Shown in pieces: positions 37,706 to 48,112 of a DNA stretch of 64,000 nucleotides. The notes under the pieces are model-generated. The model made no database searches. It was not told the origin of the DNA and saw only the letters and a program-made list of their open reading frames with translations. Source of the stretch: Theristus sp. LFF4_11 (Eukaryota; Nematoda; Chromadorea; Monhysterida; Xyalidae); assembly GCA_030248135.1 (NCBI GenBank), contig JASANC010005885.1, positions 1 to 64,000 on the forward strand, written 5' to 3'. Position numbers and translations under genes: made by a program. How positions within the stretch are numbered: the first letter of the stretch is position 1; the number at the start of each line of letters is the position of its first letter.

Positions 37706-38166
37706 TTGCGTAATGCATCATTATTAAAACAGCTGCATCTGCAGTTCCGGTGCTCCTCCTCCATAACACAGGAAAGAAAAAATGCAAAAACTAAATTGAT
37801 CATTTTCACCTTATCAAAAAGGTTTGGCTTAGGATTAGGATTAGGTTTAGGATTAGGAACCTACAACGACTCATTGCAAGCAACCGCTGATCAGAAATCA
37901 AAAAAATCACTTTTAAGTATGTATACAAATCTTGGCTGTGATTTGTATACATACTTAAAAGTGATTTTTTTGATTTCTGATCAGCGGTTGCTTGCAATGA
38001 GTCGTTGTAGGTTCCTAATCCTAAACCTAATCCTGATCCTAAGCCAAGCCTTTTTGATAAGGTGAAAATGATCAATTTAGTTTTTGCATTTTTTTCTTTC
38101 CTGTGTTATGGAGGAGGAGCACCGGAACTGCAGATGCAGCTGTTTTAATAATGATGCATTACGCAA
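37706..38166. repeat. 461 bp hairpin (perfect-looking inverted repeat) with TTAGG-like runs
   Basis: The left arm starts TTGCGTAATGCATCATTATT and the right arm ends with its complement; the centre lies near 37935. Both arms include TTAGGATTAGGATTAGG-type runs. One end lies about 85 bases upstream of the F-box start codon. No TIR with clear target duplication was found. Confidence 0.85.
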
Positions 38167-38201
38167 ATTGGCTTGTGACAGTACCGTGGGCGGGGACGGG
38201 G

Positions 38202-38308
38202 TAGGGTTGGGGGAAAAAATCCGGATTTTTTTTTAATTAAAATTTTTTTTTTCAAATTTTTTTACAAGTTAGGTTCGTTCGAAGCGTCTCGTCGAGCTGA
38301 GTTCAGCT
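38202..38308. mobile_element. truncated hAT-like element end
   Basis: TAGGGTTGGGGGAAAAAATC followed by ACAAGTTAGGTTCGTTCGAA matches the first about 100 bases of the element at 42947. It is cut off where the next element (38309) begins. Confidence 0.65.
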
Positions 38309-38964
38309 TAGAGATGTAACGGTCAAATTTTTTTTTTAATTTTTTTAAAGTAAAAAAATGAGCATTTTTATTTTATTTTTTATTAAAAATTTTTGAAATT
38401 TTTTCTTTAATGTGCCTTGAAAATGCCGTTTTTTGCATAATTTTTCGAAAGTTCAACAAAAATTTTCTTTGACTTTACCTTGTCACTTAGCTTCAACACT
38501 GCAGGTGGTATTCTGGATCATAGTTGTTCCAGAGCCGAGGGGTTGGGGGGGGCCGATATAGATAGCTGGAGCAAATTTTCCCGATAGATAGATAGCTGGA
38601 AAATTTTGGGGGGGGCCGCGGGGGGGGGGGCCGGTCAAAATTTTGAAGTTTGATAGATAGATAGCTAAAACGCTAAAAAGCAACAAAAACAACAAAATAA
38701 TGCTAAAAATACACTAAAAATCAAGTATAAACGCGTATTTTACCTAAAATTAGCGAAGTTTTCAAGAATTACGAGCAAAAATGGTCAATTTTGGTCAAAA
38801 ATTTACTCATTTTATGCTTTCAAAAACAAAAATTTTCAGATAGATAGCTGGCTGAGAAATTTTTTTAGATAGATAATAGCTGAGCCGAAAAAACCTGTCT
38901 GATAGAGATAGATTCGAAAATTTTTTTTGGGGGGGGGGGCGGCCCGGCCCCCCCAGGCCCCCCC

Positions 38965-40743
38965 TAGGGTTAGGGGCTTTGAAAAAAAAATTTTTTTTTA
39001 TTTTTTTTTCGTTTTTTTTTTTAAATTAGGATTTTTTTTTTCAAACTTAAAAAAAATTTGAAAATTTTTTCTTCTACTTTGCTCTGAAAATTCGATTTAT
39101 GGCATAATTTTTTGAAAGTTCAAACCAAATTTTCTTCCCAACTTCTTTGTGTGCGTAGGTAAATGTCATTATTTGGTCATTTTGACCGACGTACTCCATG
39201 TTTTTCGATTTGGATGACTTCTAGAGTCAATTTTTAGCGTTGAAATGACTTAACTGAATTGAAATATCGTTTCAGAAATCGTTTTCTTGCAACTTAGAAC
39301 ATGTTTTTCAGTCGGTAGGCCATGATATCTTGTTGATTGGCGTATGTTATAGGTCTACAATGGAGTTGTGCGATATATTGTTAAACAATTTGAGCGGAGA
39401 TGTTGGTTAATACCACATCACACGACCGTTTTTCAGATACCCGATAACATGGCCACATGTTAAAACTTGCGTGCTGAGCTAAACTAACGTGTTAAACTTG
39501 CGTCTGTCAGTTGCCCGCAACGTGATCGCGAAATCATGGTACGTGTTTTCGATACGATGATTTGAAGAGTGGGCTCTCGCCATGTGGCAGATAGCATAGC
39601 TGGTTGAACCTGAAAGTAAGTGTCTTGGGGGGGGGGGGCGACCGGGTCGACAGGGGTTGCCGACTTAGCTACAGCAAACAGGAATTTTTGAACACAGTCA
39701 AATTTTGGTAATTTTCTAAAGAGGAACCACTAAGTAGGGTTGTTAAACAAAAATGAAAATTTTTTTTTTTAAAAAAAAAAGTGATTAAAAAAAAACAAAA
39801 ATGCCGATTTTTTTTTTTAAAAAAAAAATTCGAAAAATTTTCCTCTAATATGCTCTGAAAACCTCAATTTTGGCACAATTTTTCGAAAGTTCAACAAAAA
39901 TTTTCTTTGATTATACCTCGTAAAACCTTTAGCAGTCGATTTTGGGCCGTTTTACCGACTGATTTTAGGCTTCGACAACATCTGCGATGAAGTTTTTGAG
40001 CGTCCCAAAGCTTAGCCTACCATTTCCGATGCAGATAAGGTGACGATTAGCCTCGCAGAGCGTCCGATTGTGCTCGCTGCACCGTTTGCAAGCGCTACGT
40101 TGTCTGGTTGCTGCTTCGTGTCGTGTCGTCGCGACACCATCAGAAGAATTGATCGAATTTCAAGGCGGTATGTTTGTCTTCACTTTAGCATTAGCTTAGC
40201 TGGGGACAATTAGTGACGTTTTGGAGGTCAAAACACAAGAAGAGGCATGGTGACGGTTTGGAAAAGGGGTAATTGAGGTCACCAAAACAAAATCTGCAAA
40301 GTTCCGCCATACGGGTGTCATTCGGGAGGCGCTTGCATATCATATGTGGTTCTTCGGACTCCCTGATTGATTTAGCACAACTTTGATTTTTGAAATTTTT
40401 TTTTTTTAAAAAAAAATTTTTTTTTTTTAAAAAAAACAAAAATGACGATTTTTGTTTTTTTTAACAACCCTACCACTAAGAACGGTTCAATATTCAAGTA
40501 CACGTGAAAAATTGCCCTGTTTTACTGTTGAAAATGCAACTTTCCCTCTATGAAATGGACATAATTTCAATAAAACACGATTTTCGCTCTTATAGTTTCC
40601 CGGATCGTTCTGAAAATAGTCTAGATGAACTCAGCTCGACGAGACGCTTCGAACGAACCTAACTTGTAAAAAAAATTTTTAAAAAAAAAAATTTTTTTTT
40701 AATTTAAAAAAAAAATCCGGATTTTTTTTTTCCCCTAACCCTA
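38965..40743 (-). mobile_element. hAT-like element (copy A), itself interrupted
   Basis: Ends are TAGGGTTAGGGG and CCCCTAACCCTA. It is the inverted counterpart of 42947-44007 apart from an insertion at 39735-40472. Flanking runs of seven C on both sides are compatible with a 7-8 bp target duplication. Non-coding. Confidence 0.8.
39735..40472. mobile_element. nested hAT-like element with 8 bp target duplication
   Basis: TAGGGTTGTTAAAC at the left and TTTAACAACCCTA at the right, flanked by CCACTAAG on both sides (39727-39734, 40473-40480). The uninterrupted site exists in the copy at 42947, where CCACTAAG occurs once, so the insertion is directly proven within the window. Confidence 0.92.
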
Positions 40744-41311
40744 CCCCCCCTAGAACAACTATGTTCTGGATCGATTTATCGACTGTTTTCAGCCTTGGTG
40801 AGTGATGATCGACTCGCGCATTGAAGTACTTGAGCGTCGCAAAGGCTAGTTCAACAAATTCCGATGCCGCTAAGGTGAGATAGAAGCAGAGAACTCACAT
40901 TTATGCATCGTTTTTCAGGATCTCGAAAGGTCGAAATTGCACTGTCTGCCACTGCAAGCGTAACTTCGTTGGTTCTCGTTGCTGTTTCGCCTCGTGTCGT
41001 CAGCATGATCACACCGGTTTGTTGTTGAACTTGTTTCCGTGTTATTTGAGGTGAATTGAGAGGCAAAACACGAGACGTGATGTCGTCGGTGGGAAAATGG
41101 GGTCGCCGAAACCAAGTCTGAAATTTTCACCCTCCTCCCATATGAGTGGGGGTCATATGGTAAGTCGGTGGCTCCTCAGATGGTGATATTCGGACTCCCT
41201 GAAAAATCCTGAACAACTTTGATTAAAAAAATGTAAAAAAATAGGGATTTTTTGACATCTCTAGCCGCGCCGCTTTTCCCAATTATTTCAATCAATCAGT
41301 TTCAGTCGACA

Positions 41312-44300
41312 ATGGTTGACAAAGAAGAAAAAATAGACGCGATGTTGACGCGCGTTGTAGGCGAACCAGCTGCCTTTTTTCGCTCGCTTCAACGTGGACA
41401 GCCAGATTTGAGCGATGAAGAAAAACGCGCAATCGCACGAGACATGTTTCAGAAGGCGCCACTGAAGTTTCTCTTTCAATACCATCGATTTCTGATTCCG
41501 CTGGATACAGATTGTTTCGACGATGACGACAATAATTGCAGCTACGAGTTGACCTTTTACTTGAATTTGGTAATTTGTTTGTTTGTTGATTTTTCAATTT
41601 TACGTCAGTCAAGTTTATTATTTTGTTTTGTATTTGATATATTTTTTTCAAAGCGACGACGGTAACGTTGCCTTTTGTGTTGCGCAAGTCCGTGCAGTTG
41701 TTTGAACAACTTTTACATAGCAGAACTGCTATGCTGTCGTCTGGATAGTGATCGAAATCATGCGGTGCGGTTATGGACTTTGTTGTTGTTTGTGTTTGTG
41801 CAGATCCGCGGTGCCACAACACCACCGACAGCATTTAATGCTGCCGGAAAAAAGCACTTTGAAATTCATGATGCCGATGCCACCAACGAGCGCGAGTCGG
41901 ATGCCAGAATTGGCAACGGCAACGCTGGCGTGGTGGATACAGATGATGAGGCGACGGACGCAGCCATGAAACTGTGCACCAGCCGAGAATCACAAACGGC
42001 GTCATCATGTGGAAACTCCGCAAGGCAAGTTCCAAGTTGTGGAAGCAACGAAATAGAAATCACGGTGGTATTTGGCGCTGCTAGCTTGGAAACATGTTTT
42101 TCTGCTGTGTACTTGCCTGACACTTCTCGAACACTTGCATAGTTTTTTCGAAGCGTCAAAGCTGTCTTTTGTTTTTGAGGGTCAAAAATGCTATCTGTCT
42201 GTCAAAAAATAAAACTAACAAAACAAAAGTGAGTTGCACTGTTGCAGTAAATTGAAGAAACTGAAAAAAACCAAAAAAAGTTGTGAAAAGCCATTTCGCC
42301 AAGCGATTTTCAGGTGTTTTCTGACACCTAAATCCAAATCATTTTTGTGCCATCCAAAATATTCAGGTGTCTCGTAAGTTCTGACTCTGACAATGTGGTA
42401 AAGAAATCGTGTGTTTGTGTGTGTTCAAAAATCAAATCAAATTCAAATCAAAAAAGCTATGTTTCAAATCAGAATGAATTTTCGCCAACCAAATCATGTG
42501 CTTTAACAAAAACGTTAGTTGCTGCAACCGCAACAACATCTGCGACCGAAAACGCCGGCATAGTGCGATCGTCAAAAATCGACGTTATGCTGCGATGCGC
42601 AAGCTGATTAGCGAGGGCGACTATTTCTCCGACTGGGAAATGCGACTGCGCGAACCGTTGCTGTACGATCAAATGATCGGCAGATATCTGCAAGATTCTG
42701 GTGAGAAGTTTTTCTTGTGTTCAGTGGGATTTTGTTTTTACGTTTTCACGAACAGCACAACTAGAAGAATTGAAACAGTTGAAAGATGCAGCTGATCCGC
42801 AAATAGTGCAGATTTCATGAAATTAAGTTTTGTGTTTTGTCGCCGAAATCAAGCATATGGCCGAACTCTAAATGACAGACAATCAGCTGATTGGTGTGTG
42901 GTCACGATGCATGCTTTCCGTACAGAACAGACTCCACCCCCACAACTAGGGTTAGGGGAAAAAAAAAAATCCGGATTTTTTTTTTTAAATTAAAAAAAAA
43001 TTTTTTTTTTAAAAAAAAAAATTTTTTTTTACAAGTTAGGTTTGTTCGAAGCGTCTCGTCGAGCTGAGTTCATCTAGACTATTTTCAGAACGATCCGGGA
43101 AACTATAAGAGCGAAAATCGTGTTTTATTGAAATTATGTCCATTTCATAGAGGGAAAGTTGCATTTTCAACAGTAAAACAGGGCAATTTTTCACGTGTAC
43201 TTGAATATTGAACCGTTCTTAGTGGTTCCTCTTTAGAAAATTACCAAAATTTGACTGTGTTCAAAAATTCCTTTTTGCTGTAGCTAAGTCGGCAACCCCT
43301 GTCGACCCGGTCGCCCCCCCCCAAGACACTTACTTTCAGGTTCAACCAGCTATGCTATCTGCCACATGGCGAGAGCCCACTCTTCAAATCATCGTATCGA
43401 AAACACGTACCATGATTTCGCGATCACGTTGCGGGCAACTGACAGACGCAAGTTTAACACGTTAGTTTAGCTCAGCACGCAAGTTTTAACATGTGGCCAT
43501 GTTATCGGGTATCTGAAAAACGGTCGTGTGATGTGGTATTAACCAACATCTCCGCTCAAATTGTTTAACAATATATCGCACAACTCCATTGTAGACCTAT
43601 AACATACGCCAATCAACAAGATATCATGTTCATCTCATGGCCTACCGACTGAAAAACATGTTCTAAGTTGCAAGAAAACGATTTCTGAAACGATATTTCA
43701 ATTCAGTTAAGTCATTTCAACGCTAAAAATTGACTCTAGAAGTCATCCAAATCGAAAAACATGGAGTACGTCGGTCAAAATGACCAAATAATGACATTTA
43801 CCTAAGCACACAAAGAAGTTGGGAAGAAAATTTGGTTTGAACTTTCAAAAAATTGTGCCATAAATCGAATTTTCAGAGCAAAGTAGAAGAAAAAATTTTC
43901 AAATTTTTTTTTTAAGTTTGAAAAAAAAAAATCCAAATTTTTTTTTTTAAAAAAAAAACGAAAAAAAAATAAAAAAAAAATTTTTTTTTTCAAAGCCCCT
44001 AACCCTACCCACAACAGCGCTAAGCCCGCACAGAATGCATGCGGAACACGTGATCGCCAACCAATCAGCTGATTACCTATAGTTGGGAATAACGTGTATT
44101 GTGTAATTACATGCAATTATATTGACTATATAACGTATGATTATCTGTGATGAGTGTGTAGTTTATTCTTATTCCTGTCGTAATCATCCTAATCGTCCTA
44201 ATCAGCGTTCATCCTAATAAAAACCCTTTCTGGCGCCCAACGTGGGGCTCGAACCCACGACCGTTAGATTAAGAGTCTAAGACGACCACACCGTGAAGAA

Positions 44301-47300
44301 GTCACGCGAAGATCTACTGCAGATGATCGACTATTGCCAGGAGTTCAGCGATCGTTCAGCGCTCAACTCGATCTGCAGAACGCTTCGAGATCGAAAAGAG
44401 ATAAGTCGCACACTGCTGTACAAATTGAAACGTGATATTGGTCCGTCTCAGACTCTATCCATTGAGGATCTGGCTGACAAAGCGCGATTGTTTGTTCTTG
44501 ACATGTTCAAATACAAAGCGTACGTTAACTGGAGCACAGTAACTCAGGACAATTCCGCACAAAAAGTGTCGAGTAACGAGAACGTGCAGCGTCATGACTC
44601 AAAAGACGACGATGACAGTGATGATGAGTACGAGGATGCGTCTGACTCACTAGAGTCAGTGCGCACTGCCGGAGACCAAAGCAAGACGGCTCAATCGTCG
44701 GTTGACGATGGTACCAGCAAGCTGGACAAACAGACAGCGTTTGATCGCTTGTTTCACTATGACTCGAATGGTAATCGGTCAGCTTTGCTTCGTTTGTGTC
44801 AGAATTTGAAAATTCAATCAAAACATCTGAGTAATCGTGAATTGGCGCTCAAAATCAATGAAATCATGATGCAACATTTTAATCAGAATCAGTATTTGTG
44901 CGTGCCAATGACAATGACTGACAGCGCAGAATCCGATATTGGGTTCACAGATGACGAACCGCACGCAAGCAACGCCCTGCATGCGGCACAGGTGAAACCA
45001 GGTACCAGCAATCAGAGTACTTCAGTCAAACCTGCTACCACCAAACGACTGAAAAAGAAGGTGAAAAAGAAGAAGGTAAAAAGGAGTAATGGTGGTGAAA
45101 AGCTCAGTGGGTTCAGTCCCAGAGTACACCAGTTCAATGGGTTCAGTCCCAGAACAGAAGGACTCAGTGGGTTCAGTCCCAGAGTCGAGCCTACTGGGTT
45201 CATTCCCAAGGCAAACGAGTCCACTGGGTTGATTCCCAGGACCAAAAATCTGATTGGTGAGCCTACTGGGTTAATTCCCAAGGCAAATGACGAGGCCACT
45301 GGGTTAAGTCCCAGGCACGATAAAATGAAGGCCAGTGGGTTAAGTCCCAGGCACGATAAAGTGAAAACGGAGACGGGAGTTTCAGAGCAATTGATTCAGT
45401 TGGTCATGCAACAACAACAGCAGATGAGCATGTTGCTCAACAAAATGTTGAATCAGCAAAGTCAGTCGAGTGCGTGTAAAGGCCATGATGACAACAGCAA
45501 ACAGGTGTGCAGTGACAGTGTCAGTGAGAGCAACAAAGCGTACATGATGTTGTTGTCTGAAAAATGGCAAAAGTTCGACCCAGCCAAGAATCACAAATTC
45601 CGCACCTGGCTCAGCAGTCTGCAGACCAGACTGGAACTATGGGACCCACCGCCAAAAATCGCGGTCGAGCATATTCGTATGTGTCTGTCCGACGACGCAT
45701 TGTTTGCTTTCGATCAGCAGCCACAAGGAGTGCGTGAGAATTTGGAGGAGTCCATCAAGTATCTTGAGTCCATTTACGGACCAAGAAATGAGGCAATTAC
45801 ATCCGTGTACGAACTCGATACAGCAACGCGACAGGAAGGAGAATCTGTGCGCGCCTTCGGACTACGTCTGGAAAATTTGCTTCTTGCCACTGGGCATAAC
45901 TATCGCGGTTCGGATGGCAACTACATTCCGTTTGTCGAAACGACGTTGATCAACAAGTTTGTGCAAGGAGTGCTTGATCCGTTCTTGTCGAGCAAAGCAG
46001 AGGACCAGAAGTTCAAGGGTCTCAGTTTCCGACAAATTGTGGATAAAATCCAAGTCGTGGAAGACTGCGAGAAGTACAAGCAGAAACAGTACAGTCGACA
46101 GGAATACAAAGACAACGGCAGCAAGCCGAATTACCAAAACACGCAATATATCGGTCGATGTTACCGTATTCGACACGACATGCAACAGCAAAATCATCAA
46201 CAGCAAAACTATCCACCAAAATTCGCAAGATTCCGAAATTGGCATCCGCAGTTTAGAATGTCGGAAGCAGAAAAACAGTGGATGGCAAGAATCTACGGTC
46301 GAAGCAAAACAGCGACGTATCCTCGAACACCGACAAACGACGTGGGCAACGATCAGAGGAGCGAGCACGACTACGGCCCGCGCGATGAGACAAGCATCGA
46401 CTAATCAGCAAATCAATTTTAATCAGCAATCAAATAATGTGATAAATCATTTTCAATTGTTGGGGAGAAGTTGGGAATAACGTGTATTGTGTAATTACAT
46501 GCAATTATATTGACTATATAACGTATGATTATCTGTGATGAGTGTGTAGTTTATTCTTATTCCTGTCGTAATCATCCTAATCGTCCTAATCAGCGTTCAT
46601 CCTAATAAAAACCCTTTCTCTATACTTTATAATTCGACTGTACACTCTGCATACAGGTTGCGAAAAAAACTCTTCCTTCAACGTTTGCAGTTTTTTTCTT
46701 CTCAGAATTACGTGAGCGCATGAACGCAAGCGGTCACGGACGAACGACGTTGAGCGAGATGTTCTGCGACTTTCAAGAGTCAATGATGGCCGCGGAGCGA
46801 AGCAACGAACATCGCATGCAGACGGGCATGGAGAGGCTCAACACGCGCGACTGGTGATGCCATGCTAGCTGAACTCAATTTTTGTAGGTCCTGCGACTCA
46901 ATGCTTGCGCAGACGTTGAAAGGAAACCAGTTTCCATCTTTATGTGGCAATTCAAAATCGCCTAAGTGACTCTGCTCTGTTTAGGGGACTCAAATCATGG
47001 TGCTAGTTTTGAAATTCCCGCTTCATGCATGAAGCTGTTTGCCTATCTGTGCGCGCATTGAGTCTCGTGACCAAAATGAAAAAATGGTACACTTGGACTT
47101 TTGCTGAAATCGCGACAATTCAGTTGTGCGACATTTTTGTGCGATTCCGATGATTATTTGGAGCACAGAGTTCGGTCGCTATCAAACGAGCGAGTTCAGT
47201 GGCCAATCAGTTTCGAGTTTGCCAACCGCCGTTGCAACCAATGCAGCATTCGCTCACCCAATCGTCACACAGCGTTTTTGTTCGATCGTGCAGGCCTACC

Positions 47301-47738
47301 GCGGCAGCGTCATCGCGAACGGACGGCGACTCGAATGCGTCCGACAGCAGCGGCAGTTCGCCAGAGTGCTCGTCTGACACCAGCGAACGCGACAGTGACG
47401 ACGACGGCGGCGGCGCGTCGCGCATTGTCATCGATCCGGGCGGCGGCGGCGACGATGCGAATCGCACGGCGATCAATCGAATGCTGGCCGATCATCGCGA
47501 GCGCGCACGTGCGAGCGGTCGACGAAAGAAGCGACGCGTCAACAAGCAGCGATCGCCGCTGCACAGCGCCCGCCGTCGCGAGGAGTTTATGGCGCACATG
47601 CACCGGCGGTTCTTGGACGGGCAGGACGCCGAGTTTTTCGACTATTCCACCGTCGATCACTCGGAGGAACACGACCCGCTCGACTTGATCGCGCGCGACG
47701 CCGAAGACGCCTACTTCGACTCGGAGCAGCCGTCGTGA
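41312..47738 (+). CDS. CCDC97: CCDC97 family protein (417 aa)
   Basis: Five exons, 41312-41569, 41804-42024, 42519-42700, 46706-46853 and 47294-47738, total 1,254 nt with consistent phases. Family signatures are [14 protein letters not shown] in the N-terminal part, [12 protein letters not shown] followed by [20 protein letters not shown], and the C-terminal [20 protein letters not shown] and [22 protein letters not shown]97 is known as a protein associated with the SF3b part of the U2 snRNP. The second intron begins GCAAGT after AAG and joins in phase to the acceptor before TTGCTGC, so it is a GC-AG intron. The third intron is 4.0 kb and contains a hAT-like element and an LTR retrotransposon. 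TTTCAG lies six bases before the start codon. The segment between residues 90 and 160 is polar and poorly conserved. Confidence 0.93.
42947..44007 (+). mobile_element. hAT-like element (copy B) in CCDC97 intron 3
   Basis: TAGGGTTAGGGG and CCCCTAACCCTA ends with the exact 8 bp target duplication CCCACAAC (42939-42946, 44008-44015). It is 1,061 bp, with AT-rich subterminal homopolymer tracts, and no open frame. It is in opposite orientation to copy A. Confidence 0.92.
44082..44231 (+). mobile_element. 5' LTR, 150 bp
   Basis: Identical over 150 bp to 46470-46619. It starts GTTGGGAATAACG, ends CCCTTTCT (not the common TG..CA), and includes AATAAA near its end. The 5 bp target duplication CTATA lies at 44077-44081 and 46620-46624. 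Confidence 0.92.
44231..44281 (+). promoter_or_regulatory. primer-binding site, extended complement of tRNA-Lys(CUU)
   Basis: TGGCGCCCAACGTGGGG matches the 3' end of animal tRNA-Lys(CUU) including CCA. The match continues through the T arm (CTCGAACCCACGACC) and the anticodon arm (TTAGATTAAGAGTCTAA, complement of the CUU anticodon loop), about 50 nt instead of the usual 17-18. Confidence 0.85.
44323..46404 (+). CDS. gag: retrotransposon Gag (693 codons from first ATG)
   Basis: One uninterrupted frame opens after a stop at 44278-44280. The first ATG is at 44323; a GTG at 44293 could extend it by ten codons. The N-terminal half is acidic and polar ([18 protein letters not shown]). The middle has a basic [12 protein letters not shown] stretch and about eight repeats of the type SGFSPR/TGLIPK, then a Gln-rich coiled segment. 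Residues about 425-590 match the retrotransposon Gag fold ([46 protein letters not shown]). There is no CCHC zinc knuckle; the tail is Gln- and basic-rich. Gag would assemble the particle that packages the element RNA. Confidence 0.9.
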   Translation: MIDYCQEFSDRSALNSICRTLRDRKEISRTLLYKLKRDIGPSQTLSIEDLADKARLFVLDMFKYKAYVNWSTVTQDNSAQKVSSNENVQRHDSKDDDDSDDEYEDASDSLESVRTAGDQSKTAQSSVDDGTSKLDKQTAFDRLFHYDSNGNRSALLRLCQNLKIQSKHLSNRELALKINEIMMQHFNQNQYLCVPMTMTDSAESDIGFTDDEPHASNALHAAQVKPGTSNQSTSVKPATTKRLKKKVKKKKVKRSNGGEKLSGFSPRVHQFNGFSPRTEGLSGFSPRVEPTGFIPKANESTGLIPRTKNLIGEPTGLIPKANDEATGLSPRHDKMKASGLSPRHDKVKTETGVSEQLIQLVMQQQQQMSMLLNKMLNQQSQSSACKGHDDNSKQVCSDSVSESNKAYMMLLSEKWQKFDPAKNHKFRTWLSSLQTRLELWDPPPKIAVEHIRMCLSDDALFAFDQQPQGVRENLEESIKYLESIYGPRNEAITSVYELDTATRQEGESVRAFGLRLENLLLATGHNYRGSDGNYIPFVETTLINKFVQGVLDPFLSSKAEDQKFKGLSFRQIVDKIQVVEDCEKYKQKQYSRQEYKDNGSKPNYQNTQYIGRCYRIRHDMQQQNHQQQNYPPKFARFRNWHPQFRMSEAEKQWMARIYGRSKTATYPRTPTNDVGNDQRSEHDYGPRDETSID
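46470..46619 (+). mobile_element. 3' LTR, 150 bp
   Basis: Identical to the 5' LTR and followed by CTATA, the target duplication. Confidence 0.92.
46886..47078. repeat. GACTCAATGCG MITE copy
   Basis: GTCCTGCGACTCAATGC at the left and GCGCATTGAGTCTCGTGACC at the right, with GTGGCAATTCAAAATCGCC inside. It lies in CCDC97 intron 4. Confidence 0.85.
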
Positions 47739-47956
47739 CGAGTGACGCTGTTTTTTTTTCTTATTGCGAAATATTTTGGAACGACATGCCGCGTCCGCCC
47801 TTCTTCGGAGCATCTGATGTTGTAGCCATATACCGAAATGCACAGAACCGTCGTGCAACTTGGTTGATTCCGGTCGTTTTTCTTGTTCTCGAGTTTCGCC
47901 GTTTGGAAACTGATGTGATGTCTTCTTGGTGAAATATTATTATCAGTTTTTTTTTA

Positions 47957-48112
47957 GGTTCTGCGACTCAATGCGTGTGCAGACATAGGAAGGAGAGTAC
48001 TTTTAAACTTCATGGAGCAATTCAAAATCGCCCCAAACGATGTGGCGCTATTCAGGGGACTCTGATCACTGCCAATTTTGAATTGTTCGCACTGAGTCGC
48101 AGAACCAAAATA
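47957..48112. repeat. GACTCAATGCG MITE copy
   Basis: GGTTCTGCGACTCAATGCGT and its near-complement GCACTGAGTCGCAGAACC bound a 156 bp element between CCDC97 and the GYF gene. Confidence 0.88.

Larger units (their letters stand above)
38309..41263. mobile_element. outer hAT-like element containing two nested insertions
   Basis: Ends read TAGAGATGT and its complement. Interior sequence near both ends (AATTTTTCGAAAGTTCAACA, TTCCGATGC.G.TAAGGTGA) matches the element at 39735. The middle is replaced by a different hAT-like element at 38965. No target duplication is obvious at its ends, so the boundaries are less certain than those of the nested copies. It lies directly upstream of CCDC97. Confidence 0.55.
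44082..46619 (+). mobile_element. Gag-only LTR retrotransposon (TR-GAG type), 2.54 kb
   Basis: Two identical LTRs flank a single Gag open frame; protease, reverse transcriptase, RNase H and integrase are absent. A purine tract (TGGGGAGAA) immediately precedes the 3' LTR and a tRNA-Lys primer site immediately follows the 5' LTR. The target duplication CTATA and LTR identity show a recent insertion, which must have used enzymes supplied by another element. It lies in intron 3 of CCDC97 in the same orientation as the gene. Confidence 0.93.

Noticed and set aside
37828..38045. Internal telomere
   Set aside because: The TTAGG-like runs are about 30 bp, mixed in sequence, and mirrored inside a hairpin, unlike a telomeric array.
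44232..44290. Possible tRNA-Lys gene on the minus strand
   Set aside because: Only the 3' part of the tRNA (acceptor 3' strand, T arm, anticodon arm) is present and it starts exactly at the end of an LTR with the CCA complement included, so it is a primer-binding site.
44293..44322. GTG start of Gag
   Set aside because: Eukaryotic initiation at GTG is unlikely; the first ATG at 44323 is used for the CDS, though the frame is open from 44281.
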